DNA of 64,000 bases from Enterobacter sp. CC120223-11 (GCF_900215375.1 NZ_OBEF01000001.1:372001-436000); one strand, 5' to 3'; positions 18,647-29,541 are shown, numbered from the stretch's first letter. Made by a program: numbers and translations. Notes: a model not told the origin generated them from the letters alone.

Positions 18647-19891
18647 TTACTGGCCGCTCAGCACTCTTGCTGGATCAATCCGGCTGGCGCGACGGGCAGG
18701 ATACCAGCTCGCCAGCAGACTCAGCACCAGTGCTGTGACCAGCACATAAAAGACATCCAGCCAGTGCAGTTCAGACGGCAGGAAGTCGATAAAATAGATG
18801 TCACCGGAGAGGAACTGGTGACCGATAAGCTTTTCAATGCCGTTGATAATGGCCGTCAGATTCAGGGCACACAGCACGCCAGTCACCACGCCCAGCACGC
18901 TGCCGAGCAGCCCGGCCAGCAGGCCATACCAGACGAAGATGGCGCGAATCAGGCCATCTTTGGCACCAAGCGTACGCAATACGGCGATATCGCTGCTTTT
19001 GTCTTTCACCGCCATCACCAGGGTGGAAACGATGTTAAAGCAGGCCACGCCGATCACCAGGATCATCGCCAGATACATAATGGCGCGGATCATCTGAATG
19101 TCGCGGTACATATAGCCGTAGGTGCCAATCCAGCTTTTGATGTAGACGTAGCTGTTGGTCACTTCACCCGCGTCGCGCACCAGTTTGTTGGCGTTGAACA
19201 CGTCGTTCACTTTGATGGCGATACCGGTCACGCTGCTGCCCATATCGAGATACTGCCGGGCGTCCGGGATCGGGATCATCGCGAGGCTGTGATCGAGCTG
19301 ACCGCTCAGTTGCAGAATACCGGTCACGTGCAGGCGCACACGTTTAGGCTGCAGCAGCTGATGCTCTTTGTCGGAATTAGGGATCATGATCGACACCCAA
19401 TCACCCTGCTTCACCTTCAGCGCATCGGCCACGCCTTTGCCGAGAATAATCTGCTGGTCGCCCGCTTTGAAGTTCGCCCAGGCGTTGTTCTGCACGTAGT
19501 TCGGCAGTGCACTGAGCTTGCTTTCCTGCTGCGGATCGACGCCTTTAATCTGAATCGCACGCATGTTGCTGCCGCTTTCGATAAGCCCCGTGAAGTTGAT
19601 GTAAGGGGCCGCGGCTTCGATGCCTTTGACCTTCTCAACTTTGCTCAGCGCTTCGCTCCAGTTGGTCCACGGCTGGTTCACGGGTTCGATTTCACCGTGT
19701 GGCACCACCGCAAGCACGCGGTTATTGAGTTCACGCTCGAAGCCGTTCATTGCACTCAGGCCAACGATCAGAACCGCCACGCCAAGCGCAATGCCAACGG
19801 TGGAAATCACAGAAATCAGCGACACCATGCCGCCACGACGACGCCCACGGCTAAATCGCAGGCCGATAAGCAGGGATAACGGAGACGCCAT
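18647..19891 (-). CDS. lolE: Lipoprotein-releasing ABC transporter permease LolE
   Basis: 414 residues starting [20 protein letters not shown]. It has one N-terminal helix, a large periplasmic MacB-like domain, and three C-terminal helices. With LolC and LolD it extracts outer-membrane lipoproteins from the inner membrane and hands them to LolA. The start is adjacent to the lolD stop. It is homologous to LolC over its length. Confidence 0.97.
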   Translation of the reverse strand: MASPLSLLIGLRFSRGRRRGGMVSLISVISTVGIALGVAVLIVGLSAMNGFERELNNRVLAVVPHGEIEPVNQPWTNWSEALSKVEKVKGIEAAAPYINFTGLIESGSNMRAIQIKGVDPQQESKLSALPNYVQNNAWANFKAGDQQIILGKGVADALKVKQGDWVSIMIPNSDKEHQLLQPKRVRLHVTGILQLSGQLDHSLAMIPIPDARQYLDMGSSVTGIAIKVNDVFNANKLVRDAGEVTNSYVYIKSWIGTYGYMYRDIQMIRAIMYLAMILVIGVACFNIVSTLVMAVKDKSSDIAVLRTLGAKDGLIRAIFVWYGLLAGLLGSVLGVVTGVLCALNLTAIINGIEKLIGHQFLSGDIYFIDFLPSELHWLDVFYVLVTALVLSLLASWYPARRASRIDPARVLSGQ

Positions 19892-20593
19892 TTACTGCGC
19901 TCCCATCAGGGTCAGTTCTGCGTTCAGGTGCCCATCGCGCATTTCCAGCTGACGACTCATGCGCTTCGCCAGCTGCAAATCATGGGTGACCACCAGGAAC
20001 GCGGTGCCCTGTTGTTTATTCAGCTCACCGAGCAGCTGGAAGATGCTGTCGGCGTTGCGGGCATCAAGGTTACCCGTGGGTTCATCTGCCATCACCAGGC
20101 GCGGGTTATTGACCAGCGCACGAGCGATGGCCACACGCTGACGTTCACCGCCGGAGAGTTCAGACGGGCGGTGTTTACGGCGATGATCGAGCCCTACGGC
20201 CGCCAGCATCGCGCGGGCGCGTTCCTGAATTTCAGCGGGTTTCTTTTTACCAATAAGCAGCGGCATTGCCACGTTTTCTTCGGCGGTGAAATCCGGCAGC
20301 AGATGGTGGAACTGATAGATAAAGCCCAGCTCGCGGTTGCGCAGGTCGGCCTTTGCCGCCAGCGACATTTTCGACAGCGGCTGACCGCTGAAAATCACGT
20401 CGCCCGAGGTTGGCGTATCCAGCCCGCCGAGCAGATGCAGCAGCGTACTTTTACCGGAGCCGGAGCTGCCGACAATCGCCATCATCTCCCCTTCCCCGAT
20501 GCTGAAGCTGACGTTGTGCAGGACATCAGTCTGCACGGTGCCTTCCTGATAGCGTTTGCACAGGTTGTCGCATTGCAACAGGATCTTATTCAT
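19892..20593 (-). CDS. lolD: Lipoprotein-releasing ABC transporter ATPase LolD
   Basis: 233 residues with Walker [10 protein letters not shown], signature LSGGERQR, Walker [13 protein letters not shown] and the LolD motif region [23 protein letters not shown]. It powers the LolCDE extractor. It overlaps the end of lolC by 8 bp and abuts lolE. Confidence 0.97.
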   Translation of the reverse strand: MNKILLQCDNLCKRYQEGTVQTDVLHNVSFSIGEGEMMAIVGSSGSGKSTLLHLLGGLDTPTSGDVIFSGQPLSKMSLAAKADLRNRELGFIYQFHHLLPDFTAEENVAMPLLIGKKKPAEIQERARAMLAAVGLDHRRKHRPSELSGGERQRVAIARALVNNPRLVMADEPTGNLDARNADSIFQLLGELNKQQGTAFLVVTHDLQLAKRMSRQLEMRDGHLNAELTLMGAQ

Positions 20594-21785
20594 AACGTAA
20601 AGCCTCAGCGGGTTGGGTGGCGGCAGCGCGCCAGGAAGGATACAGCGTAGAAAGCAGCGCCAGCAGCATGGCCACCAGCGCGATGACGATCACCTGAACG
20701 GGTTCGATAGCCACCGGCAGCGCACCGCCGTCAACGAACGCGCCAATAATCGGCATCAAATTATTGAGCTGGCTTGCCAGCAACAGACCGAGCAGCGCGC
20801 CGAGCAGCGCGCCAATCACGCCAGCGCTGGCGCCTTGCACCATAAACACCGCCATGATCTGACGCGGCGTCAGCCCCTGGGTTTGCAGAATGGCGACTTC
20901 GCCCTGCTTCTCCATCACCATCAGGCCGAGAGAGGTAATGATGTTAAAGGCGGCAACGGCAACGATCAGGCTCAGCAGCAGCCCCATCATATTTTTTTCC
21001 ATGCGCACGGCCTGGAACAGCTCGCCTTTACGCTCGCGCCAGTCCTGCCATTTAGTGCCTTCCGGTAATTTTTGTGCGCTCAGGGTGTCCACTTCCAGCG
21101 GCTTGTCTAACCACAAGCGCCAGCCGGTGATATTGCCGAGCGGGTAGCGCATCAGACGTGAGGCGTCCTGAATGTTGACCAGCATCTGGTAACCGTCCAC
21201 TTCGCTGTTGGCGGCGAAAGTGCCAATCACGTTAAACAGGCGCTGGCTTGGCACGCGGCCCATCGGCGTGAACTGGCTTGCCGACGGCACCATGATGCGG
21301 ATTTGATCACCGCGCTTCACACCCAACTGCCCGGCAAGCTGTTCGCCGAGGATGACGTTGTACTGCCCGGTTTGCAGCGCGGTTTGTTTGACGTTAACGA
21401 GGTACGGCGTCAGCGGATCGTTCTGTGCCGGGTCGATGCCGAGCATCACGCCGACCGCCACGCTGCGCGGGCTTTGAATCACCACATCGCCGGTAGTGAG
21501 CGGCGCAACGCGGGTCACGCCCTGCAATTTCGCCTCAGCTTCAGGTATTTTTTGCGGATCGAGCGACCCTTGCTGTGCGCTGAGCACCGCCTGCGGCATC
21601 AGCCCAAGAATGTTGTTTTGCAGCTCGCGTTCAAACCCATTCATGACCGAAAGCACGGTCACCAGCGCCATAACGCCAAGCGTAATGCCGATAGTCGACA
21701 GCCAGGAGACAAAGCGACCGAAGCGGTCCGCTGCGCGCCCACGCATATAACGCAGGCCAATAAATAGTGCGACAGGTTGGTACAT
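20586..21785 (-). CDS. lolC: Lipoprotein-releasing ABC transporter permease LolC
   Basis: 399 residues starting [17 protein letters not shown], with the same topology as LolE. LolC is the subunit that recruits LolA through its periplasmic hook/pad. It is first in the lolCDE-nagK-cobB operon and divergent from ycfT. Confidence 0.97.
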   Translation of the reverse strand: MYQPVALFIGLRYMRGRAADRFGRFVSWLSTIGITLGVMALVTVLSVMNGFERELQNNILGLMPQAVLSAQQGSLDPQKIPEAEAKLQGVTRVAPLTTGDVVIQSPRSVAVGVMLGIDPAQNDPLTPYLVNVKQTALQTGQYNVILGEQLAGQLGVKRGDQIRIMVPSASQFTPMGRVPSQRLFNVIGTFAANSEVDGYQMLVNIQDASRLMRYPLGNITGWRLWLDKPLEVDTLSAQKLPEGTKWQDWRERKGELFQAVRMEKNMMGLLLSLIVAVAAFNIITSLGLMVMEKQGEVAILQTQGLTPRQIMAVFMVQGASAGVIGALLGALLGLLLASQLNNLMPIIGAFVDGGALPVAIEPVQVIVIALVAMLLALLSTLYPSWRAAATQPAEALRYE

Positions 21786-21977
21786 GTAATCCGTCTGGTT
21801 GCTGTTGGCAGTGGCACGAGTATATAAGCGAAAGCGTGGAGCGTAAACGGCAGAACGCGGATCCGTTCAGCCTGACCTTTATCTGAAAATGAATGAAATA
21901 CAGAATGTTACCCGTTACACCTGCGAGGAAGGTCTTAGGATGGACCCCTGTTTATGGCATTCTGAACGTGGACCGTT

Positions 21978-23042
21978 ATGAAAGAAAAAGCACTCTGGCT
22001 CAATCAAATCAAGGGGCTATGCATCTGCCTTGTGGTCTTTTACCACTCGGTTATCACCTTCTACCCGCAGCTTCACGCCTTCCAGCATCCGTGGTCGCCG
22101 ACGCTGGCGAAGTGCTGGGTCTACTTCAATCTGTACCTTGCGCCATTCAGAATGCCGGTGTTCTTTTTTATCTCCGGTTTTCTTATCCAGCGCTATATCG
22201 ACGGGGTGTCCTGGCGTGACAGCCTCGGCAAACGCGTCGGCAACATTCTGTGGGTGTTGGCCCTGTGGGGCGTATTACAATGGCAAGCGCTGAGTCATAT
22301 TTCACACTGGCTCGCCCCGGAGAGGGATATCAGCAGCAGCGCTAACGCCGCCTATGCAGGCAGCTTCGGCGAATTTGTGCAGGCAATGCTCACGGCCAGC
22401 ACCAGCCTGTGGTATCTCTACGCGCTGATTGCCTACTTTGTGCTCTGCAAGCTGACTTCTCGCGTGAAAATACCGATGCTCGCCGCGCTTGCCATGCTTA
22501 GCGTCGCCATCAATTTCCTGCCGACGCCGTGGTGGGGCATGAACAGCGTGCTGCGTAACGTCATTTATTATGCGTTGGGTGCCTGGTTTGGCATGCCGCT
22601 GATGGCGTGGATGAAAACGTTTGATATTCGTAGCCGCTGGCTCCCGCTGGGGCTGTTTGCGTTTATCGCCGTTGCCCTGTGGTTTATGCGCACGCCGCTG
22701 CTGCTTTCTCTGTTGTCGATTTTCATCATCATGAAACTGTTCTACGCGGTCGGGCGTCGCTTCCCGCCGTCGGAACGCTCGTTACTGAACGTTGTGGGTT
22801 CCAATACCATCGCCATTTACACCACCCATCGCATTCTGGTGGAGATCTTCAGCCTGCTGTTGATTGGCTGGCTCGGTAGTCAGGCCCGTTCGTCGTCAGT
22901 CGAACTGGGCATCCTGCTGTTTTATCCGTTCTTCAGCCTGCTGCTGTGTATCGTCACGGGCCTGCTGGCCCGTCGTCTTTCTCAGCACCTGACGGGCGAT
23001 ATTCTCTTTTCGCCCCCGAAGGTTGCGCTGAATCGAAGCTAA
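21978..23042 (+). CDS. ycfT: Inner-membrane acyltransferase 3 family protein YcfT
   Basis: 354 residues with about ten membrane helices and the acyltransferase-3 signature near the N-terminus (CLVVFYHSVITFYP with the conserved His; RMPVFFFISGFLI). The E. coli YcfT counterpart is uncharacterised; family members O-acetylate glycans or lipids. It is divergent from lolC and separated from mfd by 111 bp. Substrate unknown. Confidence 0.92.
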   Translation: MKEKALWLNQIKGLCICLVVFYHSVITFYPQLHAFQHPWSPTLAKCWVYFNLYLAPFRMPVFFFISGFLIQRYIDGVSWRDSLGKRVGNILWVLALWGVLQWQALSHISHWLAPERDISSSANAAYAGSFGEFVQAMLTASTSLWYLYALIAYFVLCKLTSRVKIPMLAALAMLSVAINFLPTPWWGMNSVLRNVIYYALGAWFGMPLMAWMKTFDIRSRWLPLGLFAFIAVALWFMRTPLLLSLLSIFIIMKLFYAVGRRFPPSERSLLNVVGSNTIAIYTTHRILVEIFSLLLIGWLGSQARSSSVELGILLFYPFFSLLLCIVTGLLARRLSQHLTGDILFSPPKVALNRS

Positions 23043-23153
23043 TTCAGGGCTCATTTGCTAATGTCGGTCGATAGAGGATAATAATCTTCATTGAAGAGCG
23101 GCGGTTTGCCCCCATAATCAGGGGTAAACCTTTACGGGACCCCGACATTATCT

Positions 23154-26100
23154 ATGCCTGAAGCACAACAACGATACGCCCTGCCCGTCAAAGCGGGCGA
23201 ACAGCGTCTGCTGGGAGAATTAACCGGCGCCGCTTGCGCCACGGAAGTGGCGCAGATCGCCGAACGTCATCGCGGCCCGGTGGTGCTTATCGCCCCGGAC
23301 ATGCAAAACGCCCTGCGCCTGCAGGATGAAATCAGCCAGTTTACCGACGAACTGGTGATGAATCTTGCCGACTGGGAAACGCTGCCGTATGACAGCTTCT
23401 CGCCACATCAGGAAATCATCTCCTCGCGCCTGTCGACGCTCTACCAGCTGCCGACCATGCAGCGCGGCGTGCTGATTGTGCCTGTGAATACGCTAATGCA
23501 ACGCGTATGCCCGCACAGCTATTTGCACGGGCACGCGCTGGTGATGAAAAAAGGCCAGCGCCTGTCACGTGATGCGCTCAGGGAGCAGCTCGACAGCGCC
23601 GGGTACCGCCACGTCGATCAGGTGATGGAGCACGGCGAGTACGCCACGCGCGGCGCGCTGCTGGATCTGTTCCCGATGGGTAGCGATCGCCCTTACCGTC
23701 TCGACTTCTTTGATGATGAAATCGACAGCCTGCGCCTGTTTGATGCCGACACTCAGCGCACGCTGGAAGAAGTCGACGCCATCAATTTACTGCCCGCGCA
23801 CGAATTTCCCACTGACAAAAACGCCATCGAGCTGTTCCGTAGCCAGTGGCGCGACAAATTCGACGTTAAACGCGACGCCGAGCACATCTATCAGCAGGTG
23901 AGCAAAGGCACCCTGCCCGCCGGGATCGAATACTGGCAGCCGCTGTTCTTTAGCGAACCGCTTTCGACGCTTTTCAGCTACCTCCCGGCCAACACGCTGC
24001 TGGTCAACACCGGCGATCCGGAAGCCAGCGCGAAGCGTTTTGAGGCCGACACGCAGGCCCGTTTTGAAAACCGCGGCGTTGACCCGATGCGTCCTTTGCT
24101 GCCACCGGAAGCGCTGTGGCTGCGCACTGATGAGCTGTTCAGCGAGCTGAAAAAGTGGCCGCGTGTACAGCTCAAAACAGAGCAACTGGCCGATAAGGCC
24201 GCGAACGTCAATCTTGGCTATCAGAAGCTGCCGGACCTGGCGGTTCAGGCGCAGCAAAAAGCGCCGCTCGATAACCTGCGCCGCTTCCTCGAAGCCTTCG
24301 ACGGCCCGGTTGTTTTCTCCGTGGAAAGCGAAGGCCGCCGCGAAGCGCTGGGCGAGCTGCTCTCACGCATTAAGCTCTCGCCAAAACGCATCCAGCGTCT
24401 CGACGAGTGCGACGGCACGGGCCGCTATCTGATGATTGGCTCCGCCGAACATGGCTATATCGACACGCTGCGCAACCGGGCACTGATCTGCGAAAGTGAC
24501 CTGCTGGGCGAACGCGTGGCGCGCCGTCGCCAAGACTCCCGCCGCACCATTAACCCGGATACGTTAATCCGTAACCTTGCGGAGCTGCACGAAGGCCAGC
24601 CTGTGGTCCACCTGGAACACGGCGTGGGCCGCTATGCAGGCATGACAACGCTGGAAGCAGGCGGCATCACCGCCGAGTACCTGATGCTGATCTATGCCAA
24701 TGACGCAAAACTGTATGTGCCGGTTTCGTCGCTGCACCTGATCAGCCGCTATGCGGGCGGTGCCGAAGACAACGCACCGCTGCACAAACTGGGCGGAGAC
24801 GCGTGGGCTCGCGCACGGCAGAAAGCCGCCGAGAAAGTGCGCGATGTGGCCGCCGAACTGCTCGACATTTATGCCCAACGTGCGGCGAAGTCAGGCTTCG
24901 CCTTTAAGCACGATCGCGAACAGTACCAGCTGTTCTGCGACAGCTTCCCGTTTGAAACCACGCCGGATCAGGCCCAGGCCATCAACGCCGTGCTGAGCGA
25001 CATGTGTCAGCCGCTGGCGATGGACCGACTGGTCTGCGGCGACGTAGGCTTCGGGAAAACGGAAGTCGCCATGCGTGCCGCCTTCCTCGCCGTGGAAAAC
25101 AACAAACAGGTCGCGGTGCTGGTGCCAACAACCCTGCTGGCGCAGCAGCACTTCGACAACTTCCGCGACCGTTTCGCCAACTGGCCAGTGCGCATCGAAA
25201 TGCTCTCCCGCTTCCGCAGCGCCAAAGAGCAGACACAAATTCTGGAAGCCGCCAGCGAAGGCAAAATCGACATCCTGATTGGCACCCACAAGCTGCTGCA
25301 AAGCGAGGTGAAGTGGAAGGATCTCGGCCTGCTGATTGTCGATGAAGAGCACCGCTTCGGCGTGCGTCACAAAGAGCGCATCAAAGCGATGCGTGCCGAC
25401 GTTGATATCCTGACGCTGACCGCCACGCCAATCCCGCGTACGCTGAACATGGCGATGAGCGGCATGCGCGACCTGTCGATTATTGCTACTCCACCTGCGC
25501 GTCGACTGGCGGTGAAAACCTTCGTGCGCGAATACGATAATTTAGTGGTTCGCGAGGCCATCCTGCGTGAAGTGCTGCGCGGCGGGCAGGTTTACTACCT
25601 TTATAACGACGTGGAAAACATTCAAAAAGCAGCCGACAGGCTGGCCGAGCTGGTGCCGGAGGCGCGTATTGCCATCGGCCACGGACAGATGCGTGAGCGC
25701 GAGCTGGAACGGGTGATGAACGACTTCCACCACCAGCGTTTCAACGTGCTGGTGTGTACCACCATTATCGAAACCGGGATCGACATTCCGACCGCCAACA
25801 CCATTATTATCGAGCGGGCCGACCACTTCGGTCTGGCGCAGCTGCACCAGCTGCGCGGGCGCGTCGGACGTTCGCACCATCAGGCCTACGCCTGGCTGCT
25901 GACGCCGCATCCAAAAGCGATGACCACCGATGCGCAAAAACGCCTTGAGGCCATCGCCTCGCTGGAAGATTTAGGCGCAGGCTTTGCCCTGGCAACGCAC
26001 GATCTGGAAATTCGCGGCGCGGGTGAACTGCTCGGTGAAGATCAGAGCGGTTCGATGGAAACCATAGGCTTCTCGCTCTATATGGAGCTGCTGGAAAACG

Positions 26101-26603
26101 CCGTGGATGCGCTGAAGGCCGGACGCGAGCCGTCGCTGGAAGATTTAACCAGCCAGCAGACGGAAGTCGAACTGCGGATGCCTTCCCTGTTGCCGGACGA
26201 TTTCATTCCGGACGTCAACACGCGGCTGTCATTCTACAAGCGCATCGCCAGCGCCAAAGGTGAAGCGGCCCTTGATGAGCTGAAGGTGGAATTAATCGAC
26301 CGCTTCGGCCTGCTGCCGGATGCGGCCCGCAACCTCCTGGATATCGCGCGTCTGCGTCAACAGGCGCAGAAGCTTGGAATCCGCAAACTGGAAGGCAACG
26401 AGAAAGGCGGCGTGGTGGAGTTCAATGAGAAAAACCACGTCAATCCGGCGTGGCTTATCGGCCTGTTGCAGAAACAGCCGCAGCACTATCGCCTCGACGG
26501 CCCTACGCGCCTGAAGTTCTTCCAGGATCTGGCCGAACGTAAGACCCGCATGGACTGGGTGCGCAATTTTATGCAGCAGCTGGAAGAGAACGCAGTCGCA
26601 TAA
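23154..26603 (+). CDS. mfd: Transcription-repair coupling factor Mfd
   Basis: 1149 residues. It has an N-terminal UvrB-homology region (damage-recognition handoff to UvrA), an RNA polymerase-interacting domain around LHEGQPVVHLEHGVGRY, and a RecG-like translocase with Walker A CGDVGFGKTEVA, DEEH box, SAT-like TATPIPRT and the RVGR motif near LHQLRGRVGRS. A C-terminal TRCF domain contains RMPSLLPDDFIPDVNTRLSFYKR. It displaces RNA polymerase stalled at lesions and recruits UvrABC. It is monocistronic by appearance. Confidence 0.97.
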   Translation: MPEAQQRYALPVKAGEQRLLGELTGAACATEVAQIAERHRGPVVLIAPDMQNALRLQDEISQFTDELVMNLADWETLPYDSFSPHQEIISSRLSTLYQLPTMQRGVLIVPVNTLMQRVCPHSYLHGHALVMKKGQRLSRDALREQLDSAGYRHVDQVMEHGEYATRGALLDLFPMGSDRPYRLDFFDDEIDSLRLFDADTQRTLEEVDAINLLPAHEFPTDKNAIELFRSQWRDKFDVKRDAEHIYQQVSKGTLPAGIEYWQPLFFSEPLSTLFSYLPANTLLVNTGDPEASAKRFEADTQARFENRGVDPMRPLLPPEALWLRTDELFSELKKWPRVQLKTEQLADKAANVNLGYQKLPDLAVQAQQKAPLDNLRRFLEAFDGPVVFSVESEGRREALGELLSRIKLSPKRIQRLDECDGTGRYLMIGSAEHGYIDTLRNRALICESDLLGERVARRRQDSRRTINPDTLIRNLAELHEGQPVVHLEHGVGRYAGMTTLEAGGITAEYLMLIYANDAKLYVPVSSLHLISRYAGGAEDNAPLHKLGGDAWARARQKAAEKVRDVAAELLDIYAQRAAKSGFAFKHDREQYQLFCDSFPFETTPDQAQAINAVLSDMCQPLAMDRLVCGDVGFGKTEVAMRAAFLAVENNKQVAVLVPTTLLAQQHFDNFRDRFANWPVRIEMLSRFRSAKEQTQILEAASEGKIDILIGTHKLLQSEVKWKDLGLLIVDEEHRFGVRHKERIKAMRADVDILTLTATPIPRTLNMAMSGMRDLSIIATPPARRLAVKTFVREYDNLVVREAILREVLRGGQVYYLYNDVENIQKAADRLAELVPEARIAIGHGQMRERELERVMNDFHHQRFNVLVCTTIIETGIDIPTANTIIIERADHFGLAQLHQLRGRVGRSHHQAYAWLLTPHPKAMTTDAQKRLEAIASLEDLGAGFALATHDLEIRGAGELLGEDQSGSMETIGFSLYMELLENAVDALKAGREPSLEDLTSQQTEVELRMPSLLPDDFIPDVNTRLSFYKRIASAKGEAALDELKVELIDRFGLLPDAARNLLDIARLRQQAQKLGIRKLEGNEKGGVVEFNEKNHVNPAWLIGLLQKQPQHYRLDGPTRLKFFQDLAERKTRMDWVRNFMQQLEENAVA

Positions 26604-26610
26604 CCTCCCT

Positions 26611-26640
26611 CCCTGGCGGCTTTCGTCGCCGGGTTCTCCT
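26611..26640 (+). terminator. Probable stem-loop after mfd
   Basis: CCTGGCGGC pairs with GTCGCCGGG (two wobble pairs) around TTTC; it is followed by TTCTCC. The T tract is weak. Confidence 0.45.
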
Positions 26641-26748
26641 CCCTGCCCGAAATTTACACACTCTTTGCAAAGTGCTGAAACATTAAGACACGAGCTGACG
26701 CCATAATGAGGGTTTTCCCTGCTCGATCACCGTTATGGATGTGCTGTG

Positions 26749-27714
26749 ATGATGATTCAATCGCGTTTTCTGCGCTCGCTCGCCCTGTTTGCGGTCGTCC
26801 TGACCGCCATCGCGGCGCTGCCTGCCCGAGCCAATACCTGGCCTCTTCCCCCGCCCAACAGTCGTCTTGTGGGCGAAAACCGCTTTCATGTCGTTGAAAA
26901 CAATGGCGGCTCGCTTGAGGCTATTGCCAAAAAATATAACGTCGGTTTCCTGGCGCTGCTCCAGGCCAATCCGGGCGTTGACCCTTATGTGCCCCGTCCG
27001 GGGAGCGTGTTAACCATTCCGCTGCAAACCCTGCTGCCGGATGCCCCGCGCGAAGGCATCGTCATCAACCTCGCCGAACTGCGCCTCTACTATTACAAGC
27101 CTGGAACCAACAGCGTGACGGTGTATCCCATCGGAATCGGCCAGCTTGGCGGCGACACGCTGACGCCCACGATGGTGACCACGGTTTCCGATAAGCGCGC
27201 GAATCCAACCTGGACCCCAACAGCCAACATTCGCGCCCGCTATAAGGCTAACGGCATTGATTTACCCGCCGTCGTACCCGCCGGGCCGGATAACCCAATG
27301 GGCCACCACGCCATTCGCCTGGCCGCTTTCGGCGGTGTTTATTTGCTGCATGGCACGAACGCTGACTTTGGCATTGGGATGCGCGTAAGTTCCGGCTGCA
27401 TTCGTCTGCGAGACGGCGACATCGAAACGCTGTTTAAGCAGGTGACGCCGGGGACCAAAGTGAACATTCTCAACACCCCGATTAAAGCCTCCGTAGAGCC
27501 AAACGGCGTGCATCTGGTGGAAGTGCATCAGCCTTTATCGAAGCATATTGACGACGATCCGCAGGTGCTGCCGATTGCGCTGAACGGTACGATGAGTGCG
27601 TTTAAGGATGCGCCACAAACGGATGCGCAGGTGATGGAGCACGTGATGGAAGTGCGATCGGGGATGCCGGTGGACGTCACCCGACACAGCGAGCCTCCGC
27701 TGCAAAATTTGTAA
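26749..27714 (+). CDS. ldtC: L,D-transpeptidase LdtC (YcfS)
   Basis: About 321 residues from the ATG at 26749; a GTG one codon earlier is possible. The signal peptide ends PARA-NTWPLP. A LysM-like segment (FHVVENNGGSLEAIAKKYNV) precedes the YkuD domain with HGTNADFGIGMRVSSGCIRL, where the Cys is catalytic. It attaches Braun's lipoprotein to peptidoglycan diaminopimelate in the periplasm. It is convergent with bhsA and shares a bidirectional terminator. Confidence 0.95.
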   Translation: MMIQSRFLRSLALFAVVLTAIAALPARANTWPLPPPNSRLVGENRFHVVENNGGSLEAIAKKYNVGFLALLQANPGVDPYVPRPGSVLTIPLQTLLPDAPREGIVINLAELRLYYYKPGTNSVTVYPIGIGQLGGDTLTPTMVTTVSDKRANPTWTPTANIRARYKANGIDLPAVVPAGPDNPMGHHAIRLAAFGGVYLLHGTNADFGIGMRVSSGCIRLRDGDIETLFKQVTPGTKVNILNTPIKASVEPNGVHLVEVHQPLSKHIDDDPQVLPIALNGTMSAFKDAPQTDAQVMEHVMEVRSGMPVDVTRHSEPPLQNL

Positions 27715-27722
27715 AAAAAAAA

Positions 27723-27751
27723 CACCGCGACTTATGTCGCGGTGCTCTTTT
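27723..27751. terminator. Bidirectional terminator between ldtC and bhsA
   Basis: CACCGCGAC pairs with GTCGCGGTG around TTAT. The plus strand continues CTCTTTTA; the minus strand continues with a run of ten T residues, so it is strongest for bhsA. Confidence 0.85.
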
Positions 27752-27791
27752 ATGGCAGTGGCATTGCCGAGGGTTCTAAATAAGGCAGGCC

Positions 27792-28049
27792 TTATTTATA
27801 AATTACCGCTGTCCCGTGCAGAGTGTTCGGGCCGGTAACAGAGGTAATACGGAAAGATTTAGCACCCATTGCTTCCGCTTTTTGCGCCAGCTGGTTTTCC
27901 AGAGAGCCCAGGTTGGTGCCCGCATCAGCAGAAATCACGCCCACTTTGTGTTGATCAACCGGGGTGGACTGCACTTCTACAGCAGCAAAGCTTGCGAATG
28001 ACAGAGAACTCAGAACAGCGGCAACGGCCAGGGTTTTGATGCTTTTCAT
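27792..28049 (-). CDS. bhsA: Multiple stress resistance protein BhsA (YcfR)
   Basis: 85 residues with a signal peptide (…FASFA-AVEVQSTP) and a YdgH/BhsA/McbA domain ending SFRITSVTGPNTLHGTAVIYK. In E. coli it is an outer-membrane-associated small protein that lowers copper permeability and affects biofilm; it is induced by copper and other stresses. It is divergent from comR, whose product represses it. Confidence 0.95.
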   Translation of the reverse strand: MKSIKTLAVAAVLSSLSFASFAAVEVQSTPVDQHKVGVISADAGTNLGSLENQLAQKAEAMGAKSFRITSVTGPNTLHGTAVIYK

Positions 28050-28294
28050 AATTTTTATACCTATGCAGATGAAATTGGCAGGTCGTTATGATTAACTTAA
28101 CGATCGATAGGGAAATGATAGTGTGATCTGCGTCACACGTCAAATCATTTTTATAATGATTATTATATTATTTATTAATCTCTTGTTTTTCATAACGATA
28201 TGAAAATTTTATTTTGTTGGACTGGACGCTGGTTATGGCTGGGGTTTGTTTTTATAATGGGGGCTTAACACAACCACAGAGGTACAACGGCATC
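28050..28294. promoter_or_regulatory. bhsA/comR divergent control region
   Basis: 245 bp of AT-rich DNA between divergent genes. By analogy with E. coli, ComR binds here to repress bhsA until copper relieves it. I could not assign a precise operator. Confidence 0.5.
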
Positions 28295-28930
28295 ATGACA
28301 ACTGAAGTTGCAAGTTGCACAAAAAAAAGCCGTGGCCGACCAAAAGTGTTCGACAGGGATGTGGCGCTTGATAAGGCCATGACGCTCTTCTGGCAGCACG
28401 GGTATGAGGCAACGTCCCTTGCGGATTTAGTCGAAGCCACGGGCGCGAAAGCCCCCACGCTGTATGCAGAGTTTGTAAATAAAGAAGGTCTGTTCCGGGC
28501 CGTTCTCGACAGATATATTTCGCGCTTTGCGGATAAGCACGAAGCCCAGCTGTTTTGTGAAGAGAAACCGGTCGAAACCGCGCTGCGTGACTATTTCACC
28601 GCCGTCGCGACCTGCTTTACCAGCAAAGACACCCCGGCGGGCTGTTTTATGATTAACACCTCCGCCGCCCTCGCTGCTTCCTCAAAAGAGATTGCGCATA
28701 CGATTAAATCTCGCCATGCAATGCAGGAAAAAACGCTGCAGGAATTTTTGACCAAGCGTCAGGCGAACGGTGAGATCCCCGCAGACAAATGTGTTGCTGA
28801 ACTGGCGCAGTTTCTGAGCTGTATTCTGCAAGGCATGTCAATCAGCGCCCGCGAAGGTGCCAGCTTAGCAACGCTGATGCAAATCACCGAAACGACCCTT
28901 CGCCTGTGGCCACAGATGCTGAAAATCTAA
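28295..28930 (+). CDS. comR: TetR-family copper-responsive repressor ComR (YcfQ)
   Basis: 211 residues from MTTEVASCTKKSRGRPKVFD. The ATG at 28295 is chosen because it matches the E. coli length; an upstream ATG at 28214 adds unrelated residues. The TetR helix-turn-helix lies in LFWQHGYEATSLADLVEATGAKAPTLYAEF. It represses bhsA and is inactivated by Cu(II) in E. coli. A strong hairpin terminator follows. Confidence 0.93.
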   Translation: MTTEVASCTKKSRGRPKVFDRDVALDKAMTLFWQHGYEATSLADLVEATGAKAPTLYAEFVNKEGLFRAVLDRYISRFADKHEAQLFCEEKPVETALRDYFTAVATCFTSKDTPAGCFMINTSAALAASSKEIAHTIKSRHAMQEKTLQEFLTKRQANGEIPADKCVAELAQFLSCILQGMSISAREGASLATLMQITETTLRLWPQMLKI

Positions 28931-28942
28931 TCCGCGCCATAA

Positions 28943-28978
28943 AAAAGGCCCCTCAGCCTGAGCGAATGAGGGGCCAAT
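28943..28978. terminator. Terminator between comR and ycfJ
   Basis: GGCCCCTCA pairs with TGAGGGGCC around a loop of about 11 bases, flanked by an A-run on the left (a T-run for the minus-strand ycfJ transcript) and AATTAA on the right. Confidence 0.75.
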
Positions 28979-29001
28979 TAACACGTAACGGCAGTGCTTT
29001 T

Positions 29002-29541
29002 TTACGCTTTGTTATTCAAAACCAGCTGACCGTTGCTGTCGAGTGGGATCTGGCTTCCCGGGTCCTTATCCATACGGATTTTCCCCTGCTGATCGCCAAT
29101 TTTGTAGGTCACATCGTAACCCAGCATTTTGTCAGATTTGTCATACACCGTTTTACAACGCTGCTGCGTGGTGGTGTACGTGTCGTTATCCTGCATTGAG
29201 CCCTGGATCTGGTTACCTGCGTAACCGCCACCCAGCGCACCGGCAATCGTCGCCACGTCTTTACCACGGCCGCCACCGAACTGGTGACCAATCACACCAC
29301 CGGCCACCGCACCCAATACTGAACCGGCGATACGGTTTTCATCCTGCACCGGACGACGGTGCGTCACGGCTACATTACGGCACTCCTGACGCGGCGTTTT
29401 GACAGACTCTTTAATCGGTGTGGCTGAAATAACCTGTGCATACTGCGGGCCACGATCTAACACGTTCAGACTGGCCACCGCTGCCACACCCAGCGCAGCA
29501 GCTACGCCAATCCCTATACCCGCTAACATTGATTTATTCAC
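29002..29541 (-). CDS. ycfJ: Glycine-zipper protein YcfJ
   Basis: 179 residues. An N-terminal hydrophobic segment (MNKSMLAGIGIGVAAALGVA) is an anchor or signal. A glycine-zipper 2TM domain includes GSVLGAVAGGVIGHQFGGG and IAGALGGGYAGNQI. The E. coli counterpart is linked to biofilm/envelope stress but its biochemical role is not known. It is convergent with comR. Confidence 0.9.
   Translation of the reverse strand: MNKSMLAGIGIGVAAALGVAAVASLNVLDRGPQYAQVISATPIKESVKTPRQECRNVAVTHRRPVQDENRIAGSVLGAVAGGVIGHQFGGGRGKDVATIAGALGGGYAGNQIQGSMQDNDTYTTTQQRCKTVYDKSDKMLGYDVTYKIGDQQGKIRMDKDPGSQIPLDSNGQLVLNNKA

Noticed and set aside
18542-19879. 445-codon plus-strand frame over lolE
   Set aside because: Antisense shadow of lolE, rich in His/Gln/Asp with no domain.
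21893-22219. 108-codon ORF overlapping the start of ycfT
   Set aside because: It is out of frame with ycfT, whose own start and acyltransferase motifs are clear.
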